Assembly (NCBI GenBank): GCA_900754795.1
Contig: CAAEEA010000016.1
Coordinates: 1-28,452 of the forward strand
DNA length: 28,452 nt
Origin: Clostridia bacterium
Lineage (GTDB): Bacteria > Bacillota > Clostridia > Peptostreptococcales > Anaerovoracaceae
Direction of reading: 5' to 3'
Shown in pieces: positions 7,882 to 15,609 of the stretch (positions within the stretch are counted from its first letter, which is position 1; each line of letters begins with the position of its first letter). The notes under the pieces were generated by a model. It had not been told where the DNA came from. It ran no database searches and saw only the letters and a program-made list of their open reading frames with translations. The position numbers and the translations under genes were made by a program.

Positions 7882-8637
7882 TCAGGCCTGATGTCCGCCT
7901 TTCGGGTCGTATTCAAAGCAGTCCATGAATCTGAGTTTAAACTGATTGATGGCGTGAAGCCTGTCTATACGTTCTTTTACCGCCTGATCGTCAATTTGGC
8001 CTGTACGGATATACCGGTCGAGAACCGCGTAAGTAAAGCCCAGGTTTTCTTCATCGGTCTTTGGCTGAAGACCGTCAATAGGAGTTTTATCCACAAACAT
8101 GGACGGAAGACCCAGCTCACGGCCCACGGCCTTGACTTCCTGAACTGTAAGCCTGCTCAAAGGGCTGAAATCTCCTGCTCCGTCGCCGTATCTCGTAGCG
8201 TATCCGACCCAGTCCTCACTTAGATTACATGTATTGGCGACGCGGCCGTTACACGACTGGGAAACAGCGTATGTTGCCGCCATCCTCAGCCTCGGGGGCA
8301 GATTGGTGACAGTCTGGGTCATGACTTCCGGCAGAGAATCTTTAAGCTGATCCATCAGACCGTCAAAACAGGCCTGTATGTTGATCTCGTAAGACTTTAT
8401 TTTCAGATGAGAGATCAGAGCCCGGGACACGTCTATGTCAAACTGCTCGCCTTTGGGGAGCAGAACGCCGATCACCCTTTCAGGTCCGAGAGCCTCCGCG
8501 CAGAGAGCCGCAGCCACGGAGCTGTCTTTTCCCCCGGATACGGCCACTATGGCGTTGCAGCCGGGTCCGTTCTGATCAAACCAGTCTCTTATCCACTGAA
8601 CAATATCATCCTTAACTTTTTTAGCGTCAAATTCCAT
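7882..8637 (-). CDS. nadE: NH3-dependent NAD+ synthetase
   Basis: 251 residues, an adenine-nucleotide alpha-hydrolase fold. The pyrophosphatase P-loop SGGKDSS is at 34-40, and the NadE-specific stretches NTCNLSEDWVGYATRYGDGA and GDFSPLSRLTVQEVKAVGRE are present. The enzyme amidates deamido-NAD with ATP as the last step of NAD synthesis in the cytoplasm. There is no N-terminal nitrilase (glutaminase) domain, so ammonia is the expected nitrogen source, as in many amino-acid-fermenting anaerobes. The ATG has AGGAGG-like bases directly upstream on the minus strand. A -10-like TATAAT (8662-8667, minus) lies close upstream with a poor -35. It is monocistronic here. Confidence 0.95.
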   Translation of the reverse strand: MEFDAKKVKDDIVQWIRDWFDQNGPGCNAIVAVSGGKDSSVAAALCAEALGPERVIGVLLPKGEQFDIDVSRALISHLKIKSYEINIQACFDGLMDQLKDSLPEVMTQTVTNLPPRLRMAATYAVSQSCNGRVANTCNLSEDWVGYATRYGDGAGDFSPLSRLTVQEVKAVGRELGLPSMFVDKTPIDGLQPKTDEENLGFTYAVLDRYIRTGQIDDQAVKERIDRLHAINQFKLRFMDCFEYDPKGGHQA

Positions 8638-8711
8638 GGCAAATTCCTCCTGTCAGAAGTTATTATAAACGATTTCTGCCAAAAGAAAAAGCATATTTAT
8701 GATCCTTTAAG

Positions 8712-8740
8712 TTGACATTGCCGCCGCGATATGGTAAAAT
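8712..8740 (+). promoter_or_regulatory. Sigma-A promoter of the yhaM-comF gene run
   Basis: TTGACA (8712-8717), 17-base spacer, TAAAAT (8735-8740). The predicted start near 8747 leaves a leader of about 80 bases containing only a short CCGCA/TGCGG hairpin. Confidence 0.75.
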
Positions 8741-8828
8741 TTTACAGAAAAGGGAAAGCAGCCCGCAGTACAGCTTGCGGAATATCCGTTTATGATATAT
8801 AATAAACAAGATACATGATTAAGGACGG

Positions 8829-9815
8829 ATGACAGGAATAATGAAACAGGTATATATAAAAGATCTTAAAAAAGATCAGGAATTTACCGACTTTTTTATG
8901 GCGAAGACGCTGACTTTTAAAGTCGGATCCAACGGGAAACAGTATCTTGACATACTGCTGGCCGACAACACGGGAGAGATTTCCGCGAAGAAGTGGGACG
9001 TCAGCGACACGGAATATCAGACGCTCAGAGAGATCCGTGACAAAGATATAGTTAAGATAAAAGGTATGGTAACTGAGTGGGCGGGTCAGCTCCAGGTAAG
9101 AGTACAGAGGATAAGGGCCGCGGTCGAAAGTGACGGACAGCACATGAAAGATTTCGTCAAGGCCGCGCCGGAAGAACCGGAGGCCATGTATGATTATATA
9201 TACTCGGTTGCGGCCGGCATGGAAGACCCGGATCTGAAAAAACTGTGTCTGAAGATACTCACCGATGAGAAAGACCGGCTGATGTACTATCCGGCGGCTC
9301 AGAAAAATCATCACGCCGAACTGGGCGGTCTGCTCTATCATATGAAAAGGATGCTGATGACAGGAGAGGCGGTGTGCGGAGTATACACCAACCTGAACAG
9401 AGATCTGGTATGTACTGGAGTTATAATTCATGACATCGAAAAATTAAACGAGATAATGTCCGGGCCGGACGGAATAGCTACGGGATATTCTTTTGAAGGG
9501 CAGCTCCTGGGTCATATCATACAGGGAGTAAAGACAATAGACAGGCTGACAACGGAGCTGGGATTTCCGAGAGAAAAGGCTGTCATGCTGGAGCATATGA
9601 TACTGTCTCACCACTATGAACCGGAGTACGGAAGTCCTAAAAAACCCCTTTTTCCGGAGGCAGAAGCGCTGCATTATCTCGACATACTCGACGCGAGGAT
9701 GTTCGATATGCAGGACGCTCTGGAGGCGACTGAGCCCGGATCTTTCAGCGAAAGAGTCTGGGCGCTGGATAACAGAAGACTATACAAACCCGCTGGGGAG
9801 GACGGCAAATGTTAG
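8829..9815 (+). CDS. yhaM: YhaM-family 3'-5' exoribonuclease (OB-fold + HD domain)
   Basis: 328 residues. Residues 5-100 form an OB-fold nucleic-acid-binding domain (VGSNGKQYLDILLADNTGEI). Residues 155-310 form an HD metal-dependent phosphohydrolase domain with His161/162, the doublet His201-Asp202 (VIIHDIEKL), His229, His261-262 and Asp288 as likely metal ligands. YhaM (CBF1) homologues in Firmicutes trim single-stranded RNA and DNA from the 3' end. The start at 8829 follows AAGGACGG; a second in-frame ATG at 8841 begins at the usual family N-terminus, so either may be used. The stop overlaps the next gene by seven bases, implying coupled translation with the CCA-type protein, which also acts on RNA 3' ends. 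Confidence 0.9.
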   Translation: MTGIMKQVYIKDLKKDQEFTDFFMAKTLTFKVGSNGKQYLDILLADNTGEISAKKWDVSDTEYQTLREIRDKDIVKIKGMVTEWAGQLQVRVQRIRAAVESDGQHMKDFVKAAPEEPEAMYDYIYSVAAGMEDPDLKKLCLKILTDEKDRLMYYPAAQKNHHAELGGLLYHMKRMLMTGEAVCGVYTNLNRDLVCTGVIIHDIEKLNEIMSGPDGIATGYSFEGQLLGHIIQGVKTIDRLTTELGFPREKAVMLEHMILSHHYEPEYGSPKKPLFPEAEALHYLDILDARMFDMQDALEATEPGSFSERVWALDNRRLYKPAGEDGKC

Positions 9816-11146
9816 TAAAATTACCTAAAGAAGTAAACAGAATCATGACGAGGCTGGAAGAAGCCGGATTTGAAGCGTATATCGCCGGTGAATGTGTCAA
9901 GGACTCGGTTCTTGGTCAGCATCCTTTCGGATGGGACATATCGACAAACGCCGGAATAGGAGATATGAAAAAGCTGTTTCCTGACGGCGATGTTCTCAGC
10001 GAAAAATATCAGGTAATGAGGTTTGAGTACATAGACGAAGTCGTAGACCGGGAGGGAGATGTGGAAGCCGAGACCGGCATTATAATCGACCTCGGAAAGT
10101 ACAGAAAAGAAGCTGCGGATTCCGCGAAAAAACTCACCGCTCCCGCCGGAGACGAAGATAAGGCCCTTACCATTGAGGATGATCTGGGAAGAAGAGGATT
10201 TACCGTTGACGCCATAGCCGAAAACCAGAGAGAAATAATAGACCCTTTCGGCGGACGGGACGATATCAGGAACAAACTGATAAGAACGGTAAAAGATGCC
10301 GATGAAACATTTCGTGACAGACCTGCCCTCATGCTCCAGGCCGTAAGAATGGCGTCTCAGACGGGATTCGACCTGCACAGATCAGTATACGAGGCCATAT
10401 TGAGAAACCGGGAACTTCTCGGCAAAGTCAGCCCGGACAAGATAAGAGACGAGTTTTCCATGCTTGTGTCCGCTAAAGGCCATGCCGGCAAAGGTCTGGG
10501 TATGCTCCTTGACACGGGAATGGTGGCCGCGGTTATAGGACAGGACGTTGTAGACAGGCTGACAAAAAGAGAAATGCAGGATCTTACCATACTCAGCCGC
10601 AATATCGACAGAACTCAGCCTGTGGAAGCCAGACGGCTGGGGCTGTTCTTTACATGTATAGACAAGAGAAAGATACTTCCCGTCATCGAGAGGCTGAATT
10701 TTGACGAAGAGACGCGTCAGCACCTTACAGACGCGGTAAAGGACATGCCTAAGCTGTACTTTACGGCGACAAAGCCGGCGCTCAAAAAATTTATTTACGA
10801 GCGCGGCATGGACAGGTACGAGTATCTGCTGAGCATGGAAAAAGCCCAGAGGATAGTGTTTGAATATCATTCTGACACCAAGATCAAGAGCAAGATGTAC
10901 ATGCTTGATGAAATAAAAAAATACAGAGAACCGATATTCCCTGAAGATCTCAAGGTAGACGCCAACGACCTTATCGAAGCGGGCATCTGTACCAGAGACA
11001 ATGTGGATAAGGTTCTCAGGATGATGACGGAAGAACTCCACACTCATCCACGCAAAAATACCAGAGAAGAGCTGATGAAGCTGGCAAAACTGTACAGTAA
11101 GAACAAAGTGGCCGCCGCGCTCAGAGGCATACATTGGACGAGATAA
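9809..11146 (+). CDS. CCA tRNA nucleotidyltransferase homologue with lost catalytic motifs
   Basis: 445 residues and recognisably class II CCA/poly(A) polymerase over its whole length, including DPFGGRDDIRNKLIRTV (145-161) and SPDKIRDEF (208-216). However, the defining motifs are altered. GGxVRD reads GECVKD (27-32). The catalytic DxD reads Gly41-Trp-Asp43. RRDFT reads RRGFT (128-132). The nucleotide-selecting EDxxR reads DRxxL (170-174), and the following Arg is Gln177. In Geobacillus CCA enzyme these correspond to Asp40, Asp112, Asp154 and Arg157. The frame is intact and codon use normal, so it appears to be a conserved protein, not decay. It may bind tRNA or other RNA without adding nucleotides. 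GGGGAGG precedes the ATG; it overlaps yhaM upstream and recD2 downstream. A divergent but active enzyme is not excluded. Confidence 0.85.
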   Translation: MLVKLPKEVNRIMTRLEEAGFEAYIAGECVKDSVLGQHPFGWDISTNAGIGDMKKLFPDGDVLSEKYQVMRFEYIDEVVDREGDVEAETGIIIDLGKYRKEAADSAKKLTAPAGDEDKALTIEDDLGRRGFTVDAIAENQREIIDPFGGRDDIRNKLIRTVKDADETFRDRPALMLQAVRMASQTGFDLHRSVYEAILRNRELLGKVSPDKIRDEFSMLVSAKGHAGKGLGMLLDTGMVAAVIGQDVVDRLTKREMQDLTILSRNIDRTQPVEARRLGLFFTCIDKRKILPVIERLNFDEETRQHLTDAVKDMPKLYFTATKPALKKFIYERGMDRYEYLLSMEKAQRIVFEYHSDTKIKSKMYMLDEIKKYREPIFPEDLKVDANDLIEAGICTRDNVDKVLRMMTEELHTHPRKNTREELMKLAKLYSKNKVAAALRGIHWTR

Positions 11147-12966
11147 TGGAAAATACGGCAAATACGGCAAACATAACAAAAATAAGCCAGGTCACCCCCG
11201 AGGTGACCTTGTTTTTACGTGAACTGGGACTGTCAAATTATTATATAATCAAGATATTCGCTCTCGTGGGAGACGCCGCCATAGGGCTTACGGAAGATGA
11301 TCCCTACTGGCTTCTTGATGAATTTCCGGGCATGAGATTTGAGACTGCCGATAAGATAGCGGCCGCCATGGGTATAGAAGAAAACAGCCCATACAGGATA
11401 AAGGCTGCTGTAAAGCACGGACTGGCCCTGCATGTGAGCCGCGGCAATACTTTCGTGCCGGAAAAAGAATTCTGCGGTCAGATCAGCGGTTTTCTTGACA
11501 TAACAAGAGAAGACGTTGAGGATGTGGTGGAAGACATGGCTCTCATGGGAGATCTTCAGCTATGCGTTCTCGGCGGGAGAGAAGTCCTGTATTTTTACGG
11601 ATATTACAGGACTGAGTGTCAGGTAGCCGGAAAGATCGCGCAAATGGCCGAGTCAATTCCGGCGCCGGTCTGCGCCAATACAGACGCCGTGATAGCGAGA
11701 GCTGAGAGAGACAGCGGCATACATCTGAGCCTGCAGCAGAGAGAGGCCGTTAAAAATTCCATAAGCAGGGCGGTATCTGTTATCACGGGAGGACCGGGAA
11801 CAGGTAAAACGACCATAATCAATACGATAATCAGGATATTTGAACAGAGCGGCCTTGAAGTCGCCGTCGCCGCGCCTACGGGCCGCGCGGCCAAGCGTAT
11901 CACCCAGACAAGCGGCAAACCGGCAATGACCATACACCGCCTCCTCGAATATTACTATGACGAAGAAGCCGGGCGGATGGCGTTTGGCAGGAATCAGGAC
12001 AACCCTCTTGATTATGACGCCGTAATTATAGACGAGGCTTCAATGATGGATCTTCTCCTGGCCGGATCTCTGCTCAGAGCTCTAAAGGAAGACTGCCGGC
12101 TCATTCTTACGGGTGACGCGGATCAGCTTCCTCCCGTGGGAGCCGGCAGCGTTCTTGAAGACCTGATAGAAAGCGGATATGTATATACGTCGAGGCTTAC
12201 CGGTATATTCAGGCAGGCTGAAGAGAGCAACATTGTGGTGAACGCTCACAGGATAAACCGCGGCGAATATCCCGGATACGGCGGGGATTTTATCATCGTG
12301 GAGGCTGACAGGCAGCAGGACATACTGGAAAAAGTGAAAAAAATCGCTTCCAAACTGCCGGCTGAAAAAGTACAGGTGCTGACCCCGGTCAAAAAAGGCA
12401 TACTTGGCAGCGCCAATCTCAACGAACAGCTGCAGCAGGTATTTAATCCGCCGGCTTCGGACAGGGCGGAACTGACTTTCGGCGGAAAAGTCTACCGTGC
12501 AGGCGACAGAGTAATGCAGATAAAGAACAATTACAGACTTGAATACCGGAAAAAAGACGGATCGACAGGTAAGGGAATCTTTAACGGAGAGACCGGAACC
12601 GTCGAGGCCGTTTATCCGGAGGACAGGAAAATAACCGTGTGTTATGACGACGACAGATGGGTGGAATATCCTTATGTTCAGATGGACGAGATAGAGCTCG
12701 CCTATGCCGTGACGGTACACAAAAGTCAGGGAAGCGAGTTTTCGACGGTGATCATGCCGGTAAGCTGGTTCCCTCCGGCGCTGGCAACGAGGAATCTCCT
12801 GTATACGGCAGTGACCAGAGGCAGCAGGCAGGTGATACTCGTCGGAAGCAAAGATTATGTTAACGCCATGACAGATAACATCCGGTCAGGAAAGAGAAAT
12901 TCAGGACTCAGAGAGCGGATAACAGGGATATATGACAGTATAGAGGCAGGCGGTGAAAAGGAGTGA
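11146..12966 (+). CDS. recD2: RecD2-type ATP-dependent DNA helicase, short form
   Basis: 606 residues from the ATG at 11146, which overlaps the previous stop (TAATG); a TTG at 11134 is the alternative. Helix-hairpin-helix repeats at about 20-80 (LRELGLSNYYIIKIF and AADKIAAAMGI-like segment) precede a superfamily 1B helicase core with Walker A GGPGTGKTT (about 215-223), Walker B IIDEASMMD (about 294-302), QLPPVGAG, and the final TVHKSQGSEF and YTAVTRG motifs. RecD2 proteins are 5'-3' helicases in repair without RecBC. Usual length is about 720-850 residues: the N-terminal domain before the HhH region is missing here. A terminator-like hairpin lies inside the first 25 codons (11189-11216). Confidence 0.9.
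   Translation: MENTANTANITKISQVTPEVTLFLRELGLSNYYIIKIFALVGDAAIGLTEDDPYWLLDEFPGMRFETADKIAAAMGIEENSPYRIKAAVKHGLALHVSRGNTFVPEKEFCGQISGFLDITREDVEDVVEDMALMGDLQLCVLGGREVLYFYGYYRTECQVAGKIAQMAESIPAPVCANTDAVIARAERDSGIHLSLQQREAVKNSISRAVSVITGGPGTGKTTIINTIIRIFEQSGLEVAVAAPTGRAAKRITQTSGKPAMTIHRLLEYYYDEEAGRMAFGRNQDNPLDYDAVIIDEASMMDLLLAGSLLRALKEDCRLILTGDADQLPPVGAGSVLEDLIESGYVYTSRLTGIFRQAEESNIVVNAHRINRGEYPGYGGDFIIVEADRQQDILEKVKKIASKLPAEKVQVLTPVKKGILGSANLNEQLQQVFNPPASDRAELTFGGKVYRAGDRVMQIKNNYRLEYRKKDGSTGKGIFNGETGTVEAVYPEDRKITVCYDDDRWVEYPYVQMDEIELAYAVTVHKSQGSEFSTVIMPVSWFPPALATRNLLYTAVTRGSRQVILVGSKDYVNAMTDNIRSGKRNSGLRERITGIYDSIEAGGEKE
11189..11216 (+). terminator. Terminator-like hairpin inside the start of recD2
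   Basis: AGGTCACC (11189-11196) pairs perfectly with GGTGACCT (11202-11209) over a 5-base loop, followed by TGTTTTTA. It has the form of an intrinsic terminator but lies within the reading frame, about 15 codons after the ATG. It may attenuate helicase expression relative to the upstream genes. Confidence 0.5.
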
Positions 12967-13745
12967 CCGGAAAGAACAGAGGACTGCTTTCGCGGGTCTG
13001 CGGGTATGCCGCCGGACTTCTGTTTCCGCCGGATATTTACTGCCTGTGCTGCGGCAAATATACCGGAGCAGGCAGCGTATATTCCCTTTGCGATCATTGT
13101 GTAAAAGCAATGAATTTTCAGGCGGGTCAGCCTGAGATTCTGGGATTTGACAGCGGATTCACAGCCATGGGATACGGGGTCTACGAAAGGAGACTCATAT
13201 TTTCACTCAAATATAACGGCCATACTTATGTGGCGAGGGTCGCGGCGGAGATACTTAAAGACGCCATGATGCAGGCGGTAAGGGAGAAAAAAGGGTGCCC
13301 TCATCTCACCGCGGATCTCATAACGGCCGTTCCGGTCAGCAGGAGCAGACGAGCCGACAGGGGCTTTGACCAGGCCGAAAAGATCGCCGTGAGGTTCGCG
13401 GAGCTGTGCGGCATGGAATACGAAAAAGACGTGCTGATAAGAAACAGGGATACGGTGGCGCAGAGAGGGCTTTCCTCAGCGGAAAGGCAGAAGAACGTAG
13501 AGGGAGCCTTTTCGGCGAATCCGTCAAAAATGCTGAAAATAACAGGAAAAAGCATATTGCTCATAGACGATATATACACCACGGGAGCTACTGCCCGGGA
13601 ATGCGGCAGAGTCCTCAGAGAAGCAGGAGCGGGGAATCTTTATTTCGCGGCTCTTCTGAACGCGGGAAACCGGAACCACCGGCCGCCTGACGAGATCGGG
13701 AAAGATTTTTTGCGCTTGCATAAGGCTGATAAAATGGTAAAATAA
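12963..13745 (+). CDS. comF: ComF-family phosphoribosyltransferase-like protein
   Basis: 260 residues. The N-terminus has a zinc-ribbon pattern (Cys27/Cys30 and Cys43/Cys46), and the C-terminal half is a type I phosphoribosyltransferase fold with the PRPP loop ILLIDDIYTTGAT (198-210) and the ComF hallmark AVPVSRSRRADRGFDQAEKI. In competent bacteria ComFC supports uptake of transforming DNA; many non-competent Clostridia also keep it. The start is GTG at 12963, overlapping the recD2 stop (GTGA), with AAAGG just before it. Pairing with a helicase in one operon fits DNA handling. Its 3' end contains the promoter of the following noncoding RNA. Confidence 0.9.
   Translation: MTGKNRGLLSRVCGYAAGLLFPPDIYCLCCGKYTGAGSVYSLCDHCVKAMNFQAGQPEILGFDSGFTAMGYGVYERRLIFSLKYNGHTYVARVAAEILKDAMMQAVREKKGCPHLTADLITAVPVSRSRRADRGFDQAEKIAVRFAELCGMEYEKDVLIRNRDTVAQRGLSSAERQKNVEGAFSANPSKMLKITGKSILLIDDIYTTGATARECGRVLREAGAGNLYFAALLNAGNRNHRPPDEIGKDFLRLHKADKMVK
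13716..13743 (+). promoter_or_regulatory. Promoter of the raiA-type RNA, inside the end of comF
   Basis: TTGCAT (13716-13721), 16-base spacer and TAAAAT (13738-13743). The predicted transcript begins at about 13750, exactly at the 5' arm of the RNA's closing stem (13751), which supports both calls. Confidence 0.6.
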
Positions 13746-13749
13746 GTAG

Positions 13750-13914
13750 AGCCGCCCAGGTCTGTGATTGAAAGTCCAGGCCAGGTACGGGCAAAAGGAC
13801 CCACGTAAGCCGGACCGGAGAAGGCCGGTGATCATGGCGTACTTTAGAAGTAAGTCCTCCGCATAGCGGGTCAAGGCAGGTGTGGGGTCAAAGATCAGGT
13901 CAGCTGGGCGGCAT
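13750..13914 (+). ncRNA. raiA-motif structured noncoding RNA (proposed)
   Basis: A GC-rich, non-coding stretch of about 165 bases immediately upstream of the RaiA/HPF gene, the position that defines the raiA RNA motif of Firmicutes and Actinobacteria. The ends close with a perfect 9-base-pair helix: GCCGCCCAG (13751-13759) with CTGGGCGGC (13904-13912). Inside, TGATT can pair with GATCA (13893-13897), AGGAC with GTCCT, GTAAGCC with GGCGTAC (one mismatch), and ACCGG with CCGGT as an apical hairpin. No reading frame with a ribosome site covers it. I recognise it by context and fold, not by alignment. A 6S-like RNA is the main alternative, since that is also a long closed hairpin. The exact 3' end is uncertain; no T-rich terminator follows directly. 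Confidence 0.68.
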
Positions 13915-13951
13915 TAAAGTCATTACTTTGTTAAATTTCATGTAAAATACA

Positions 13952-13980
13952 TTTTGTTTTTCTTAAACTTATGCTATAAT
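13952..13980 (+). promoter_or_regulatory. Candidate promoter of hpf
   Basis: A perfect TATAAT at 13975-13980 lies 28 bases before the hpf start. The -35 region (TTTTGT at 13952-13957 with a 17-base spacer) is weak. The surrounding 60 bases are very AT-rich. Confidence 0.4.
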
Positions 13981-14007
13981 TAAGAAAAAGTACAGGAGGT
14001 GATCAGT

Positions 14008-14535
14008 ATGAAGATCATCGTAACAGGCAAGAACATATCCGTGACCGATAAGATCCAGGACGCTATCGACAAGAGATTTGAGAAACTCGGAAAATATTTT
14101 GCCGATGATATCAAGGCCAATGTGGTAATGCATCCTGAGAAGGCGAAGGTAAAACTTGAGGCTACAATTACTACCAAGGGAGCTATTTTCCGGGCAGAAG
14201 ATGTCTCACAGGATATTTTCGACTGTATTGATATCGTAGCGGATAAACTGCAGAGCCAGATGACCAGATACAAGGGTAAAATGGTCAAAAAACACAAGGC
14301 GAACGAGTCCGTAAGATTTGAGATGATCCCTGAGATCGAAGAAGAACAGGAAGAGGGCAAAGTCGTAAGGACCAAAAAGTTTGAACTGACTCCTATGTCA
14401 GTTGACGAGGCGGTACTGCAGATGGAACTCCTTCAGCACAATTTCTTCGTTTTTCTCAATCCGGAAACAGACAGCGTAAGCGTTGTTTACAAGAGACAGG
14501 ACAACAACTACGGAGTCCTGGACACCACTTATTAG
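14008..14535 (+). CDS. hpf: Ribosome hibernation promoting factor, long form
   Basis: 175 residues. The N-terminal half (1-100) is the ribosome-binding RaiA/S30AE domain (MKIIVTGKNISVTDKIQDAI), and the C-terminal 55 residues are the dimerisation domain (KKFELTPMSVDEAVLQMELL; HNFFVFLNPETDSVSVVYKR) found in long HPF. Long HPF joins two 70S ribosomes into inactive 100S dimers in stationary phase. I chose the ATG at 14008, eight bases after AGGAGG (13994-13999), over an upstream GTG that overlaps that site. Isoleucine is mostly ATC, a sign of high expression compared with ATA-rich neighbours. It follows the raiA-type RNA and ends at a strong terminator. Confidence 0.96.
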   Translation: MKIIVTGKNISVTDKIQDAIDKRFEKLGKYFADDIKANVVMHPEKAKVKLEATITTKGAIFRAEDVSQDIFDCIDIVADKLQSQMTRYKGKMVKKHKANESVRFEMIPEIEEEQEEGKVVRTKKFELTPMSVDEAVLQMELLQHNFFVFLNPETDSVSVVYKRQDNNYGVLDTTY

Positions 14536-14580
14536 AAGCGAGGACGACGGTAAGTCGTATTATATAAACCCCTATTTTCG

Positions 14581-14623
14581 GCGCCGCCGGGATGCGAAAA
14601 GCAGCCCGGCGGCGTCATTTTTT
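14581..14623 (+). terminator. Intrinsic terminator after hpf
   Basis: GCCGCCGGG (14583-14591) pairs with CCCGGCGGC (14605-14613), extended by one C-G and one G-T pair, and is followed after a few bases by TTTTTT. Confidence 0.88.
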
Positions 14624-14670
14624 GTCTGATCGCGGACTTTTGCGGCGGAGGCGATAAATACAAGATCTAC

Positions 14671-14699
14671 TTGAAAACAACACATTTTCAAAGTATAAT
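14671..14699 (+). promoter_or_regulatory. Sigma-A promoter of the cdaA-glmS operon
   Basis: TTGAAA (14671-14676), 17-base spacer, TATAAT (14694-14699). An inverted repeat TTGAAAA (14671-14677) / TTTTCAA (14685-14691) fills the spacer and could be an operator. The leader is about 58 bases. Confidence 0.75.
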
Positions 14700-14763
14700 G
14701 AAATATATCGAGTATATAAATATACAGAGCAGTTTTAGCACGCTTTAAAAGGAAATTTTTGTT

Positions 14764-15609
14764 ATGGAAAATTTTATAAATAATATAATCTCCAGCATAG
14801 GAGTTACAGATGTGCTGGATATCGCCATCGTGGCTTTTCTCGTATATAAAGTCCTGGGATTCATAAAGGAGACGAGAGCCGAGCAGCTGGCAAAAGGGCT
14901 GCTGGTACTGGTCATATTTACGATCCTGTCGGACTTTATTCATCTGTATACCCTTCACTGGATACTTTCGGGACTGCTGTCCGTGGGGCTGATAGCCATC
15001 GTGGTGATATTTCAGCCGGAACTGCGCCGGGCGCTTGAACATCTGGGGAGGAACAGATTCTCCAACATCATGGGAGACATCGACAAAGAAGAAGCCAAGC
15101 GAATGGTGACAGAGATAGTAAGAGCTATCGAGACCATGTCATCTTCAAGGACGGGAGCGCTCATAGTCATAGAAAAAGAAATAACCCTCAACGACATAGT
15201 TGAGACGGGAACCGTCATTGACGCCTATATTTCGGCGGAGATGATCGGAAATATATTCTACGAAGGGGCACCGCTCCACGACGGAGCCCTGATTTTGCGT
15301 GGAGACAGACTTTACGCGGCAGGCTGCGTGCTGCCTCTGACGCAGAATAAAGAACTGAGCAAAGAACTGGGTACCCGTCACCGCGCGGGTATAGGCATAA
15401 CGGAGAATTCCGACGCGCTTGTCATAATTGTTTCCGAAGAAACGGGAGTAATATCCCTCGCTCAGAACGGTGAGCTGACAAGATTTCTGGAAGCGAAGCG
15501 GATCGAAAAGACTCTGCTGGACCTTTATCTTCAGGGTGATTCCAGAGGTATGTTCCAGGAGAAGCTGAGCAGAGTTTTCAACAGGGGTGATAAGAATGCT
15601 GAAAAGTAA
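14764..15609 (+). CDS. cdaA: Membrane diadenylate cyclase CdaA
   Basis: 281 residues. Three N-terminal membrane helices (about 14-32, 41-60 and 66-84) precede a DAC/DisA_N domain with catalytic DGA (173-175) and RHR (205-207). CdaA joins two ATP molecules into c-di-AMP at the membrane; the messenger controls potassium and osmolyte transport and wall homeostasis. The operon order cdaA-cdaR-glmM(-glmS) is the conserved Firmicute arrangement, and in other species both CdaR and GlmM bind and modulate CdaA. The start follows AAAAGGA with a long AT-rich spacer. The cdaR start lies inside the 3' end of this gene. Confidence 0.97.
   Translation: MENFINNIISSIGVTDVLDIAIVAFLVYKVLGFIKETRAEQLAKGLLVLVIFTILSDFIHLYTLHWILSGLLSVGLIAIVVIFQPELRRALEHLGRNRFSNIMGDIDKEEAKRMVTEIVRAIETMSSSRTGALIVIEKEITLNDIVETGTVIDAYISAEMIGNIFYEGAPLHDGALILRGDRLYAAGCVLPLTQNKELSKELGTRHRAGIGITENSDALVIIVSEETGVISLAQNGELTRFLEAKRIEKTLLDLYLQGDSRGMFQEKLSRVFNRGDKNAEK

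Noticed and set aside
13750..13914. 6S RNA
   Set aside because: A long closed hairpin is compatible, but I could not place a convincing central bubble, and the position directly before hpf/raiA favours the raiA motif. Not excluded.
14697..14750. Short ATG frame overlapping the cdaA promoter (about 16 residues)
   Set aside because: The ATG overlaps the -10 box and would lie upstream of the transcript start; no ribosome site.
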